Shown here: one piece after another, positions 45,314 to 54,399 of the stretch
How the letters are laid out: every line of letters starts with the position of its first letter
How positions within the stretch are numbered: position 1 is the stretch's first letter
From: Arthrobacter sp. MAHUQ-56
GTDB taxonomy: Bacteria; Actinomycetota; Actinomycetes; Actinomycetales; Micrococcaceae
Length of the DNA: 64,000 nucleotides
Assembly: GCF_019710585.1 (NCBI RefSeq)
Contig: NZ_JAIFZQ010000020.1
Span: 1,035,507-1,099,506, forward strand
Direction: 5' to 3'
The notes under the pieces: model-generated
What the model was told of the DNA's origin: nothing
Databases searched by the model: none
Seen by the model: only the letters and a program-made list of their open reading frames with translations
Position numbers and translations under genes: made by a program

Positions 45314-46033
45314 TCAGTCGTTGTTCTTGCGGAGGGCCTCGGTCAGGATCCGGCCGGCATTGCAGACTACTTCCGCATGCAGGCGCCCCGGCTGGCGGGT
45401 CAGCCGCTCAATCGGGCCGGAAATGGAGACGGCGGCGATCACCCTGCCGGAGGGGCCCCGCACCGGGGCCGAGACGGAGGCGACCCCCGGCTCGCGTTCG
45501 CCCAGGCTCTGTCCCCAGCCCCGCCGTCGTACGCCTGCCAGGACGGTGGGCGTGAAGCGGGCTGACTGCAGGCCCTCAAGGAGCCGGTCGTGGTCCTCCC
45601 AGGCAAGCAGCACCTGGGCGGCGGAGCCTGCCTTCATGGACAGCTGCGTGCCGACGGGGATGGTGTCGCGCAGTCCAATGGGACGTTCGGCGGAGGCGAC
45701 ACACACGCGCCAGTCTCCCTGGCGGCGGAAGATCTGGGCGCTTTCGCCCGTGGCATCGCGGAGCTGCATCAGCACGGGACCCGCGGAGGCGATCAGGCGG
45801 TCCTCGCCGGCGGCCGAGGCGAGCTCCACGAGGCGGCTGCCAAGGACGAACCGGCCCTGGATGTCGCGGCTGACAAGGCGGTGGTGGACGAGCGCCAAAG
45901 CGAGGCGGTGGACGGTGGGCCGGGCCAGGCCGGTAGCAGCCACGAGCTGGGCCAGGGTGGTGGGGCCGGCCTCGAGTGCGTCGAGCACCTGGGCCGCTTT
46001 ATCAATGACACCGACTCCACTAGAATTGTCCAT
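45314..46033 (-). CDS. IclR family transcriptional regulator (LtbR/NdgR-like)
   Basis: 239-residue regulator. The winged helix spans residues about 8-70: VIDKAAQVLDALEAGPTTLA, QLVAATGLARPTVHRLALAL, then HRLVSRDIQGRFVLGSRLVE. The effector domain follows, with PVGTQLSMKAGSAAQVLLAW near 120 and SGRVIAAVSISGPIERLT near 195. It is divergent from leuCD, the conserved position of LtbR (C. glutamicum) and NdgR/AreB (Streptomyces), which control leu genes. The ATG at 46033 begins MDNSSGVGV; longer starts to 46159 would overlap the operator and leuC. CAATAT lies six bases before the ATG. Confidence 0.88.
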   Translation of the reverse strand: MDNSSGVGVIDKAAQVLDALEAGPTTLAQLVAATGLARPTVHRLALALVHHRLVSRDIQGRFVLGSRLVELASAAGEDRLIASAGPVLMQLRDATGESAQIFRRQGDWRVCVASAERPIGLRDTIPVGTQLSMKAGSAAQVLLAWEDHDRLLEGLQSARFTPTVLAGVRRRGWGQSLGEREPGVASVSAPVRGPSGRVIAAVSISGPIERLTRQPGRLHAEVVCNAGRILTEALRKNND

Positions 46034-46038
46034 GTAAT

Positions 46039-46066
46039 GATATTGCCGTCTCAATATCTGAGATGC
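46039..46066. promoter_or_regulatory. iclR-leuC operator region
   Basis: Two overlapping palindromes: GATATTG-CCGTCT-CAATATC (46039-46058, seven-base perfect arms) and TCTCA-ATATC-TGAGA (46049-46063). The 21-base stretch 46046-46066 read on the reverse strand matches the sequence upstream of ilvD at 16 of 19 core positions and shares TGAGACGG with the leuB promoter. It lies -13 to -33 relative to a leaderless iclR start. TTGCCG at 46043 could be a leuC -35 element. Confidence 0.7.
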
Positions 46067-46146
46067 AAATCTTTCGGCTGGCGCAGCGCGGAGCCGTCCT
46101 GATTCAGTTGGACTTATCAGCCAAACAGCAGTGAAGGGAGATGGCC

Positions 46147-47601
46147 ATGGCAAAGACATTGGCCGAGAAAGTCTGGGACGCCCATGTGGTGCGCAAAGGT
46201 GACGGCGACGGTGCCAACGCCCAGCCCGACCTTCTGTTCATCGACCTCCACCTGGTCCACGAAGTCACGTCCCCGCAGGCCTTCGAAGGCCTCCGCCTGG
46301 CCGGCCGGAAACTGCGCCGCCCGGACCTGACCATTGCCACCGAGGACCACAACACCCCCACGCTGGACATCGACAAGCCTATTGCCGATCTCACCAGCCG
46401 CACCCAGATCCAGACGCTGCGCAACAACTGCGCGGAGTTCGGCGTCCGCCTGCACAGCCTTGGCGACGCCGAGCAGGGCATCGTGCACGTGGTGGGGCCG
46501 CAGCTGGGCCTCACGCAGCCCGGCATGACGGTGGTCTGCGGCGATTCGCACACCTCCACGCACGGCGCGTTCGGCGCCCTGGCGATGGGAATCGGCACGT
46601 CCGAGGTGGAGCACGTCATGGCCACCCAGACACTGTCCCTGAAGCCATTCAAGACCATGGCCATCAACGTTGAGGGCACCCTCCGTCAGGGCGTCACCGC
46701 CAAGGACATCATTCTGGCAGTCATCGCCAAGATCGGCACCGGCGGCGGCCAGGGCTACGTCCTGGAATACCGCGGCTCGGCCATCCGGGCACTGTCCATG
46801 GACGCCCGCATGACCATCTGCAACATGTCCATCGAAGCCGGTGCCCGTGCCGGCATGGTGGCGCCTGACGAAACCACGTACGAGTACATGAAGGGCCGCC
46901 CGCACGCGCCGGAAGGCGCGGACTGGGACGCCGCCGTCGAGTACTGGAACACGCTCAAGACCGACGACGACGCCACCTTCGACGCCCAGGTGGACCTGGA
47001 CGCCGACACGCTGGAGCCGTTCGTCACCTGGGGCACCAACCCGGGCCAGGGCGTGTCCCTGTCCGAGTCCGTGCCGTCCCCGGCGGACTTCGGCGACGAA
47101 AATGCCAAGGCTGCCGCCGAGCGCGCCCTGCAGTACATGGGACTGGAAGCCGGCACCCCCATGAAGGACATCCGCGTGGACACCGTCTTCCTGGGCTCCT
47201 GCACCAACTCGCGGATCGAGGACCTGCGGGCGGCTGCCGACATCATCCGCGGCCGCGAGAAGGATCCGAACGTCCGCATGCTCGTGGTTCCCGGATCCGC
47301 CCGCGTCCGGCTCGAAGCCGAGGCCGAAGGACTGGACCGCGTGTTCAAGGACTTCGGCGCCGAATGGCGCTTCGCCGGCTGCTCGATGTGCCTGGGCATG
47401 AACCCGGACCAGCTGGAACCGGGGGAGCGCTGCGCCTCCACCTCCAACCGCAACTTCGAAGGACGCCAGGGCAAGGGTGGGCGCACCCACCTGGTGTCAC
47501 CGGTGGTCGCGGCAGCCACTGCCGTGCGCGGCACCCTGAGCTCGCCGTCGGACCTTGAACCGGCCCCCGAACCCGCCGCCATCCGCATCGACGCAGCCTA
47601 G
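46147..47601 (+). CDS. leuC: 3-isopropylmalate dehydratase, large subunit
   Basis: 4Fe-4S isomerase subunit converting 2-isopropylmalate to 3-isopropylmalate. 484 residues. Cluster cysteines are in [12 protein letters not shown] (near 351) and [13 protein letters not shown] (near 412 and 415). Other motifs: [11 protein letters not shown] near 62, [20 protein letters not shown] near 130 and [20 protein letters not shown] near 428. ATG at 46147 is six bases from AAGGGAG; an ATG at 46141 directly touches it and is less likely. leuD follows after nine bases. Likely repressed by the divergent IclR regulator. Confidence 0.96.
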   Translation: MAKTLAEKVWDAHVVRKGDGDGANAQPDLLFIDLHLVHEVTSPQAFEGLRLAGRKLRRPDLTIATEDHNTPTLDIDKPIADLTSRTQIQTLRNNCAEFGVRLHSLGDAEQGIVHVVGPQLGLTQPGMTVVCGDSHTSTHGAFGALAMGIGTSEVEHVMATQTLSLKPFKTMAINVEGTLRQGVTAKDIILAVIAKIGTGGGQGYVLEYRGSAIRALSMDARMTICNMSIEAGARAGMVAPDETTYEYMKGRPHAPEGADWDAAVEYWNTLKTDDDATFDAQVDLDADTLEPFVTWGTNPGQGVSLSESVPSPADFGDENAKAAAERALQYMGLEAGTPMKDIRVDTVFLGSCTNSRIEDLRAAADIIRGREKDPNVRMLVVPGSARVRLEAEAEGLDRVFKDFGAEWRFAGCSMCLGMNPDQLEPGERCASTSNRNFEGRQGKGGRTHLVSPVVAAATAVRGTLSSPSDLEPAPEPAAIRIDAA

Positions 47602-47610
47602 GACAAGACC

Positions 47611-48213
47611 ATGGAAAAGTTCACCAAGCACACCGGCATCGGCGTCCCGCTGCGCCAGAGCAACGTCGATACCGACCAGATCATCCCCGCCGTTTACCTC
47701 AAGCGCATCACCCGCACCGGCTTCGAGGACGCCCTGTTCTCCGCCTGGCGCAAGGACCCCTCCTTCATCCTGAACCAGGAGCCCTACAGCGCCGGTTCGG
47801 TGCTGGTGGCCGGCCCGGACTTCGGCACCGGATCCTCCCGCGAACACGCGGTCTGGGCCCTGAAGGACTACGGGTTCAAGGCCGTGCTGTCTTCCCGCTT
47901 TGCCGACATCTTCCGCGGCAACTCCGGCAAGCAGGGGCTGCTGGCGGCGCAGGTGGCGCAGGACGACATCGAACTCATCTGGAAAGAGCTCGAAAACGCG
48001 CCGGGAACCGAGGTCACCGTGGACCTCGAATCCAAGACCGTGGTGTGCGGCAACATCGTGGCGCCGTTCGAGATCGACGACTACACCCGCTGGCGGCTGC
48101 TGGAAGGCCTGGACGACATCGGGTTGACGCTTCAGCACGAGGCGGACATCACCGCGTATGAAGCCACCCGCCCCAGCTTCAAGCCGAAAACGCTGCCGGC
48201 CCGGGTTTCCTAG
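47611..48213 (+). CDS. leuD: 3-isopropylmalate dehydratase, small subunit
   Basis: 200-residue swivelling-domain partner of LeuC. Motifs: [20 protein letters not shown] near residue 12, [20 protein letters not shown] near 69 and [17 protein letters not shown] near 95, all diagnostic of LeuD. Nine bases after leuC, same transcript. Length is standard. A GC-rich hairpin follows. Confidence 0.96.
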   Translation: MEKFTKHTGIGVPLRQSNVDTDQIIPAVYLKRITRTGFEDALFSAWRKDPSFILNQEPYSAGSVLVAGPDFGTGSSREHAVWALKDYGFKAVLSSRFADIFRGNSGKQGLLAAQVAQDDIELIWKELENAPGTEVTVDLESKTVVCGNIVAPFEIDDYTRWRLLEGLDDIGLTLQHEADITAYEATRPSFKPKTLPARVS

Positions 48214-48227
48214 GCCGGGCTTTCCCT

Positions 48228-48257
48228 CCGGCCCCTTTCCCGCAGGCGCGGGGCCGG
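48228..48257 (+). terminator. hairpin after leuCD
   Basis: CCGGCCCC pairs with GGGGCCGG around a fourteen-base loop, fifteen bases after the leuD stop. No T-run. Confidence 0.45.
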
Positions 48258-48330
48258 GGCCGGAGCTGTTTGGCGGCCGCCACGCCCCGCCTTCGGCAGC
48301 CCCTTATTTCGGTTCGGTAACGCGACCTCC

Positions 48331-48336
48331 TATGCT
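48331..48336 (+). promoter_or_regulatory. likely murA -10 element
   Basis: TATGCT, 54 bases before the murA ATG; no convincing -35. GAGGAAA near 48376 would be the ribosome-binding site. Confidence 0.35.
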
Positions 48337-48390
48337 TGGTTGGAGCCTTCGCAAGGATTTGTGGGCTAGTGATCGTGAGGAAACCGGTAT

Positions 48391-49716
48391 ATGAGTAGTG
48401 TTCTGACAATCCGCGGCGGAGTCCCGCTTACAGGCCGCGTCAGCGTCCGGGGGGCAAAGAACCTCGTCCCCAAGGCAATGGTGGCGGCACTGCTCGGCAA
48501 CGAACCCTCGGTGTTGCGGAACGTTCCGGAAATCAAGGACGTGGAGGTCGTCACCTCCCTGCTGCAGCTGCATGGCGTGACGGTTGAGAAAGACCCCGTC
48601 AACGGTGATCTCACCCTGGATCCCAAGGCCGCCAAGACCGCGCCCAGCACCGCCATCGACGCCCACGCAGGTGACTCCCGCATCCCCATCCTGCTCTGCG
48701 GACCCCTGATCCACGCCATCGGCGAGGCTTTCATTCCCGACCTTGGCGGCTGCAAGATTGGCGACCGGCCCATCGACTACCACCTCGACGTGCTGCGCCA
48801 GTTCGGGGCAGTGGTGGAAAAGCGCCCGGGCGGCATCCACATCTCCGCGCCCAAGGGACTCCACGGGGCCAAGATCTCCCTGCCCTACCCGTCCGTTGGT
48901 GCCACCGAACAGGTCCTTCTCAGCGCCACCCGGGCCGAAGGCATCACCGAGCTCTCCGGTGCCGCCACCGAGCCGGAGATCATCGACCTCATCGCCGTGC
49001 TGCAGAAGATGGGCGCCATCATCAGCGTCCAGACCGACCGGACTATCCGCATCGAGGGCGTCCGCGACCTGGGCGGCTACAACCACCGCGCCCTGTCGGA
49101 CCGCAACGAATCGGCCTCCTGGGCATCGGCAGCCCTGGTGACCCGCGGCGACATCTTCGTTGAAGGCGCCTCCCAGCGCGACATGATGACCTTCCTGAAC
49201 ACCTACCGCAAGGTGGGCGGCGGCATGGACATCGGCGAGGACGGCATCCGCTTCTACCACCGCGGCGGAAAGCTGAACCCGCTGGTCCTCGAAACCGACG
49301 TCCACCCCGGCTTCATGACGGACTGGCAGCAGCCGCTCGTCGTCGCGCTGACGCAGGCTGAAGGCGTGTCCATCGTCCACGAGACGGTGTACGAGAACCG
49401 CTTCGGCTTCACCGACGCCCTGATCCGCATGGGTGCCAGCATCCAGGTCCACCGCGAGTGCCTGGGCAGTGTGCCCTGCCGGTTCGGCCAGCGCAACTTC
49501 CTGCACTCCGCCGTGATCTCCGGACCCACGCAGCTCAAGGGCACCGATATCGACGTCCCTGACCTCCGCGGCGGGTTCAGCCACCTGATCGCCGCCCTGG
49601 CTGCCACCGGCACCTCGCGCGTCACCGGCATCGACATCATTAACCGCGGCTATGAACGCTTCACCGAGAAGCTCGCGGGACTCGGCGCCGACTTCGACAT
49701 CACCACTACGAAGTAG
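48391..49716 (+). CDS. murA: UDP-N-acetylglucosamine 1-carboxyvinyltransferase
   Basis: First committed step of peptidoglycan precursor synthesis: transfers enolpyruvate from PEP to UDP-GlcNAc. 441 residues. The opening has GRVSVRGAKNLVPKAMVAAL with the K-N pair; the active-site loop is LGGCKIGDRPIDYHLD with the PEP-binding cysteine at 121, so fosfomycin sensitivity is expected for this residue (mycobacterial MurA has Asp). The loop GGCKIGDRP differs a little from the enterobacterial GGCTIGARP. Later motifs: LRGGFSHLIAALAATGTS and a final GYERFTEKLAGLGAD. It begins murA-plsC-gpsA-ddl. Confidence 0.93.
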   Translation: MSSVLTIRGGVPLTGRVSVRGAKNLVPKAMVAALLGNEPSVLRNVPEIKDVEVVTSLLQLHGVTVEKDPVNGDLTLDPKAAKTAPSTAIDAHAGDSRIPILLCGPLIHAIGEAFIPDLGGCKIGDRPIDYHLDVLRQFGAVVEKRPGGIHISAPKGLHGAKISLPYPSVGATEQVLLSATRAEGITELSGAATEPEIIDLIAVLQKMGAIISVQTDRTIRIEGVRDLGGYNHRALSDRNESASWASAALVTRGDIFVEGASQRDMMTFLNTYRKVGGGMDIGEDGIRFYHRGGKLNPLVLETDVHPGFMTDWQQPLVVALTQAEGVSIVHETVYENRFGFTDALIRMGASIQVHRECLGSVPCRFGQRNFLHSAVISGPTQLKGTDIDVPDLRGGFSHLIAALAATGTSRVTGIDIINRGYERFTEKLAGLGADFDITTTK

Positions 49717-49725
49717 AGCGGGACC

Positions 49726-50496
49726 GTGAAGGAATCGGCCAAGAGCAAGGCCACTTTCGTTTTCATTGCCGGGATTGTCCGGCCCCTGATGACCGCGATG
49801 ATGAGCAAGAAATGGGAGGGAACCGAAAAACTTCCCGCCGGAGGGTTCATCGCCGCCCCCAACCACTGCACGGAAATTGACCCCCTGGTGGTGGGCCACA
49901 TGCTCTACAACAACAAGCGCGCACCCCACTTCCTGGCCAAGGCGGCCCTGTTCAAGGTTCCCGGCCTCGGCTGGCTCCTGCGGGCCACCAAGCAGGTGCC
50001 CGTGGAACGTTCGACGGCGGGAGCGAACCGCTCGCTGCAGGTCGCCCAGGAGATCGTGGCCGAGGGAGGGGCGATCATCATCTACCCGGAGGGCACCCTC
50101 ACCCGCGATCCCGGGCTCTGGCCCATGAAGGGACACACCGGCGCGGCGAGACTGGCCCTGGAGGGCGGCATCCCCGTGGTTCCCATCGCGCACTGGGGTG
50201 CGCACGAGGTCTTCCCCCGGTACGGCAAGACGTTCCACATCTTCCCCCGCAAGCTTTCGCGGGTGGTGGTGGGAGACCCGGTGGACCTCAGCGCCTTCGC
50301 CGGCCGTCCCCTCGACAAGGCGACCCTGACGGAAGCCACCGACGCCATCATGGACGCCATTACGGAACTCCTTGCCGGGCTCCGCGGCGAGCAGCCTCCC
50401 GCTGAGCGCTGGGATCCGGCCAAGCAGCAGCAGTCCAAGCATGGCCGCTTCGTGGAGCGCGGACAGCAGCCCGAGGCCGGAACGGATGCTCGGTGA
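49726..50496 (+). CDS. plsC: 1-acyl-sn-glycerol-3-phosphate acyltransferase family protein
   Basis: 256-residue membrane-associated acyltransferase making phosphatidic acid. The catalytic HX4D motif is APNHCTEIDPLVV near residue 46; motif II AKAALFKVPGLGWLLR near 70; motif III IYPEGTLTRDPGLWPMK near 119; motif IV VPIAHWGAHEVFP near 147. The C-terminal tail (WDPAKQQQSKHGRFVERGQQ) is charged and not conserved. GTG start nine bases after the murA stop, and a four-base overlap (GTGA) with gpsA links phospholipid and glycerol phosphate synthesis. Confidence 0.9.
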   Translation: MKESAKSKATFVFIAGIVRPLMTAMMSKKWEGTEKLPAGGFIAAPNHCTEIDPLVVGHMLYNNKRAPHFLAKAALFKVPGLGWLLRATKQVPVERSTAGANRSLQVAQEIVAEGGAIIIYPEGTLTRDPGLWPMKGHTGAARLALEGGIPVVPIAHWGAHEVFPRYGKTFHIFPRKLSRVVVGDPVDLSAFAGRPLDKATLTEATDAIMDAITELLAGLRGEQPPAERWDPAKQQQSKHGRFVERGQQPEAGTDAR

Positions 50497-51545
50497 CCGC
50501 TGAAGGAAAGCTCGCGGGTTCGGCCCGCAGCGTCGCCGTCCTGGGCGCGGGTTCCTGGGGTACGACGTTCGCGAAAATCCTCGGCGATGCCGCCACCGCC
50601 GCCGGGACTCCCCGTTCCATCAGGATCTGGGGCCGGCGCGCGGAAATCGTGGACGAGATCAATACCGGCCACCGCAACTCCGAGTACCTCAAGGACATCG
50701 TCCTGCCCGGCAGCATCACCGCTTCGACGGACGTACGGGAGGTGCTGGCGGGGGCCGACCTCGTGGTGGTGGCCGTTCCGGCCCAGTCCCTGCGTCCGCA
50801 GCTTCGCGAATGGAAGGACATGATCGCGCCGGGCGCGGTGGTCGTGTCGCTGATGAAGGGCCTGGAACTGGGAACCGACGCCCGGATGAGCGAGGTCATT
50901 GCCCAGGAGCTGGACCTGCCGCTGGAGCGCATCGCGGTGGTTTCCGGACCCAACCTCGCCATGGAGATCGCCCGCGAGGAGCCGACCGCCTCCGTGGTTG
51001 CCTGCACTGATTCGGCCACCGCGGGCTGGATTGCGAGGACCTGCACGGCCCCCTATTTCCGGCCGTACACCACGGCCGACGTCGTGGGCGTCGAAATCGG
51101 CGGCATCGTAAAGAACGTGATTGCGCTGGCGGTGGGGATCTGCGAAGGCAAGGAGATGGGCGACAACACCAAGGCTTCCGTCATTACCCGCGGGCTGGCG
51201 GAAACGTCCCGCCTGGCGCTGGCCCTGGGCGGAGACGCGAAGACCATGGCGGGGCTGGCTGGGCTCGGGGACCTCGTGGCCACCTGTTCCTCCCCGCTCT
51301 CCCGGAACCACACCGCCGGCCGGCTCCTGGGCCAGGGGCTGACGCTGGACGAGGTGGGCCGGAAAATGACCCAGACCGCCGAAGGCATCAAATCCGGCCA
51401 GGCCGTCCACGAACTTGCCGGCAAGCTCGGCGTCGAAATGCCCATCACTGCCGCTGTCGTTGCGGTGCTGGCAGGCAAGCTGTCCGTTGACCAACTGGGG
51501 CCGGTCCTGCTGTCCCGGGAATTGAAACCTGAAGGCGATTACTGA
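50493..51545 (+). CDS. gpsA: glycerol-3-phosphate dehydrogenase (NAD(P)+)
   Basis: Reduces dihydroxyacetone phosphate to sn-glycerol 3-phosphate for phospholipid head groups. 350 residues. The dinucleotide motif is VAVLGAGSWGTTFAKILGDA near residue 14; the catalytic lysine is in EIGGIVKNVIALAVGICEGK near 206; AGLAGLGDLVATCSSPLSRN near 251 and the arginine therein are substrate-binding. GTG start overlaps the plsC stop (GTGA). ddl follows after two bases. Confidence 0.95.
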   Translation: MTAEGKLAGSARSVAVLGAGSWGTTFAKILGDAATAAGTPRSIRIWGRRAEIVDEINTGHRNSEYLKDIVLPGSITASTDVREVLAGADLVVVAVPAQSLRPQLREWKDMIAPGAVVVSLMKGLELGTDARMSEVIAQELDLPLERIAVVSGPNLAMEIAREEPTASVVACTDSATAGWIARTCTAPYFRPYTTADVVGVEIGGIVKNVIALAVGICEGKEMGDNTKASVITRGLAETSRLALALGGDAKTMAGLAGLGDLVATCSSPLSRNHTAGRLLGQGLTLDEVGRKMTQTAEGIKSGQAVHELAGKLGVEMPITAAVVAVLAGKLSVDQLGPVLLSRELKPEGDY

Positions 51546-51547
51546 CC

Positions 51548-52696
51548 ATGTCCCAAGACATATCCACCACGGGGGAAACGGCGAGCACGCGAAAGCCGCG
51601 GGTAGCGGTGCTTTTCGGCGGCCGCTCCAGCGAGCACGCCGTCAGCTGTGTGACGGCGGCGGGAGTGCTGGGCGCCATCAACAAGGACAAGTACGAGGTG
51701 ATCCCCATCGGGATCGCCAAGACGGGACAGTGGGTCCTGGCCCCCGCCGATACCGCCCAGTGGTCCCTCGCGGCGTCGTCGCTCCCGGAAGTGGTGCCTT
51801 CCGCCCGGACGGTTACCCTGGCCGAAATCGGCGGGGAGCACCAGCTGATCGTCGCGGCACCCAATGAGGTGCCGCAGGAGCTCGGTGCCGTCGACGTCGT
51901 TTTTCCGCTGCTCCACGGACCGTTCGGTGAGGACGGCACCATCCAGGGCCTCCTGGAACTGTCCGACACCCGCTATGTCGGCGCCGGTGTCCTGGCCTCG
52001 GCCGTGGGCATGGACAAGCACTTCATGAAGGTGGTCTTCGAGGCCGCCGGCCTGAGGGTTGGCCCCTATGTGTCGGTCTCGGACAGGCAGTGGCTCAAGG
52101 ACCCGGAGTCAGTCCGCAAGCAGGTGGACCGGCTTGGCTTCCCCGTCTTCGTCAAACCGGCGCGCGCGGGTTCGTCGATGGGTATTTCCAAGGTGGATTC
52201 ACTGGAGGAACTGGACGCGGCCATCGAAGAAGCCCGGCGGCACGACCTTCGGCTCGTCATCGAGGCCGGAATCGTCGGGCGTGAGATCGAATGCGCCGTC
52301 CTCGAAGGCCGGGGTACCGACTCGCCACGGACTTCCATGCCTGGTGAGATCTCCGTGGCCGGCGGAACGCACGAGTTCTATGACTTCAACGCCAAGTACG
52401 TCGAGGACGATGCCGCAGCGCTGAGCTGCCCGGCGGACATCCCCGCGGAAGCCATTTCACGGGTCCGCGAACTGGCCGCTGCCGCGTTCGACGCCGTGGG
52501 TGCCGAAGGCCTGAGCCGCGTGGACTTCTTTTACACTCCCGAGGGCGAGTTGATCATCAACGAGATCAACACCATGCCCGGCTTCACTCCCAAGAGCATG
52601 TACCCGCAGATGTGGGCCGCCTCCGGCCTGGACTACGCGGACCTGATCGATGAGCTCATCTACCTGGCCCTGAACCGCAAGACCGGCCTTCGCTGA
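51548..52696 (+). CDS. ddl: D-alanine--D-alanine ligase
   Basis: ATP-grasp ligase making D-Ala-D-Ala for peptidoglycan. 382 residues. Motifs: VAVLFGGRSSEHAVSCVTAA near 18, PLLHGPFGEDGTIQGLLEL near 120, the glycine-rich ATP loop FVKPARAGSSMGISKVDS near 200, GREIECAVLE near 242, and LSRVDFFYTPEGELIINEIN and TMPGFTPKSMYPQM near 325-345. The order murA-plsC-gpsA-ddl groups envelope synthesis genes in one unit. Confidence 0.96.
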   Translation: MSQDISTTGETASTRKPRVAVLFGGRSSEHAVSCVTAAGVLGAINKDKYEVIPIGIAKTGQWVLAPADTAQWSLAASSLPEVVPSARTVTLAEIGGEHQLIVAAPNEVPQELGAVDVVFPLLHGPFGEDGTIQGLLELSDTRYVGAGVLASAVGMDKHFMKVVFEAAGLRVGPYVSVSDRQWLKDPESVRKQVDRLGFPVFVKPARAGSSMGISKVDSLEELDAAIEEARRHDLRLVIEAGIVGREIECAVLEGRGTDSPRTSMPGEISVAGGTHEFYDFNAKYVEDDAAALSCPADIPAEAISRVRELAAAAFDAVGAEGLSRVDFFYTPEGELIINEINTMPGFTPKSMYPQMWAASGLDYADLIDELIYLALNRKTGLR

Positions 52697-52764
52697 TCCC
52701 CACCGGCGCCCTAACCTCGCTTCGCGTCGGTCAGGGAACCCTGCCGGCGTGGGCCCACGGGGAT
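52696..52764. terminator. large imperfect cruciform between convergent genes
   Basis: Inner stem CCCTAACC (52709-52716) with GGTCAGGG (52729-52736), outer pairing TCCCC with GGGGA, and a separate palindrome GTGGGCCCAC. Lies between the ddl and DUF3515 stops, so it probably ends both transcripts. The shape is like a REP-type element; I cannot test for other copies. Confidence 0.5.
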
Positions 52765-52779
52765 TGAGCCTGTAAAAAC

Positions 52780-53283
52780 CTATTGGCTCTTCGGCAGGTT
52801 CTTCAGTTCCTCCTGGCCTACGCAGTTCCGCACCGCCGGAACCTTGGCTGCCGCGGCCGACAGGTCCGCCAGTACTGTTGCGGAGCTGATCTTGTCCGGG
52901 TCCATCAGGATCTCCGTGGCAGGCTCACGGCCGTAGGTGGTGAGGGTCCACACCGGGTCGCCCTCCTTGATCACCCAGTCGACGCCGTTGACCGTGACGC
53001 AGCGGTCCGTCGTCGGCCCCGGCACGTTGACGCCGCACCGCAGGATCACCAGCGAGGGATCACCCCAGGCGGCGGTGGCCTGGCTGTTGGTCTTGCGCAG
53101 CTTCGAATCGCCGATCGCATCCGGCAGGGCCACCATCATGGGTGCACACGCCGGGTTGGCCGCGTCCCTGGCCGCCGTGACGTCCACGGCCGGGGAACAC
53201 GCGGCCAGCGGAAGGGCAACAATTCCCCCGATCAGTGCCATCCCGGCGGCGCGGGCGTACAGGGAAGGCTGGGGACGGTGCAT
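52780..53283 (-). CDS. DUF3515 family lipoprotein
   Basis: 167-residue exported lipoprotein. Signal peptide with basic n-region, hydrophobic MALIGGIVALPLAAC with the lipobox cysteine near 29. The mature part contains NPACAPMMVALPDAI, WGDPSLVILRCGV, DWVIKEGDPVWTLTTYGREP, and cysteines near 46, 83 and 94 likely joined by disulfides outside the membrane. This matches DUF3515, an actinobacterial family of unknown function. TAGGCT lies six bases before the ATG and GGAGGG between; it is divergent from thiL. Confidence 0.85.
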   Translation of the reverse strand: MHRPQPSLYARAAGMALIGGIVALPLAACSPAVDVTAARDAANPACAPMMVALPDAIGDSKLRKTNSQATAAWGDPSLVILRCGVNVPGPTTDRCVTVNGVDWVIKEGDPVWTLTTYGREPATEILMDPDKISSATVLADLSAAAAKVPAVRNCVGQEELKNLPKSQ

Positions 53284-53289
53284 CCCTCC

Positions 53290-53346
53290 AGCCTATCGCC
53301 GCCACTGGCCCCGCCGGGACACGATGTCGGCGGGGCGCGGTAGCGT
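53290..53346. promoter_or_regulatory. divergent leaderless promoters of DUF3515 gene and thiL
   Basis: Reverse-strand TAGGCT (53290-53295) is six bases before the DUF3515 ATG; forward TAGCGT (53341-53346) is six bases before the thiL GTG. Confidence 0.45.
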
Positions 53347-53352
53347 AGTGGC

Positions 53353-54399
53353 GTGCCTGTAGACCTCCCTGACCGCATTGCCTGCCAGCCCACTGTCGCC
53401 GGCCTGTCCGAAGCCGACCTGCTTTCCCTGATCTTCCCGCGCCTGCGGATGGGGGAGTCCCATGCAGCAGCCACGCTGCTGGGGCCGGGGGACGACGCCG
53501 CCATCGTGGCCGCCCCGGACGGCAGGACCGTGATCAGCATCGACACGCAGGTCCAGGACCAGGACTTCCGCCTTTTGTGGCCGAACGGCTACCGGACCAC
53601 CGGGTTCGACGTCGGCTGGAAGGCGGCCGCACAGAACCTCAGCGACATCAATGCCATGGGGGCACGGGCCACGGCCATGGTGGTAAGCCTCACCCTTCCG
53701 GTGGATACGCCGGTCAGCTGGGTGGAGGAGCTCGCCGACGGGCTTGCCGCGGGAATTACCGCCCTGGGCGCCAACGCCTGCTCAGTGGCCGGCGGCGACC
53801 TGGGCCGTGGCCGCGAAATCTCCGTGACGGTCGCCGTCACGGGCACGCTCGACGGCGGCAGGCCAGTCCTGCGCTCCGGCGCGCAACCAGGCGACGTCCT
53901 GGCTTTGGCCGGAACGGTCGGCCACGCCGCGGCAGGCCTGGCCCTGCTGGAGTCGAGCGTTGCAGTGGACAGCCTCAGCCCTGCCGAACGCGTCTTCCTT
54001 GACCTGCAGTCCCGCCCCCGGCCGCCGCTGGCGGCAGGGCCGGCCGCCCGTACAGCCGGCGCCACGGCGATGCTGGACGTCTCCGACGGCCTGCTGCGCG
54101 ACGGCAAGCGTTTAGCCGCTGCCAGCAATGTCGCCGTCCATCTCGACCCCGCCGTGCTGCAACACCTTGCCGGACTCCTCCAGCCGGCCGCGGCGCTGCT
54201 GGCCACGGACGCCGCGAAGTGGGTGCTGGGTGGCGGAGAGGACCATGGCCTGCTGGCCACATTCCCGGCCGGCGTTCGGCTGCCTCCCGGATTCACTGCG
54301 ATAGGCTCGATACAAGCACTCGGAACCGATGAAGGCCCGGGAGTCCTGATTGCGGGCCGGGCCGCGGACACCGGGGGATGGGATCACTTTGCACACTAA
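53353..54399 (+). CDS. thiL: thiamine-monophosphate kinase
   Basis: Phosphorylates thiamine monophosphate to the coenzyme thiamine diphosphate. 348 residues. Motifs: LLGPGDDAAIV near 43, ISIDTQVQDQDFRLLW near 60, VGWKAAAQNLSDINAMGARA near 85 and SVAGGDLGRGREISVTVAV near 145. The metal-binding DVSDGLLRDGKRLA is near 240, and VLGGGEDHGLLATFP near 293. GTG start with a -10 hexamer six bases away. No TPP riboswitch is visible. Its end overlaps the DhaL-type gene by about 11 bases. Confidence 0.94.
   Translation: MPVDLPDRIACQPTVAGLSEADLLSLIFPRLRMGESHAAATLLGPGDDAAIVAAPDGRTVISIDTQVQDQDFRLLWPNGYRTTGFDVGWKAAAQNLSDINAMGARATAMVVSLTLPVDTPVSWVEELADGLAAGITALGANACSVAGGDLGRGREISVTVAVTGTLDGGRPVLRSGAQPGDVLALAGTVGHAAAGLALLESSVAVDSLSPAERVFLDLQSRPRPPLAAGPAARTAGATAMLDVSDGLLRDGKRLAAASNVAVHLDPAVLQHLAGLLQPAAALLATDAAKWVLGGGEDHGLLATFPAGVRLPPGFTAIGSIQALGTDEGPGVLIAGRAADTGGWDHFAH

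Noticed and set aside
46062-46073. AGATGCAAAT near leuC resembling half of the MarR operator at 7580
   Set aside because: Only a ten-base match without the second half-site; MarR control of leuC is unlikely and chance similarity cannot be excluded.
53284-53352. TPP riboswitch before thiL
   Set aside because: The promoter is leaderless, leaving no room for the aptamer, and no THI-box sequence is present.
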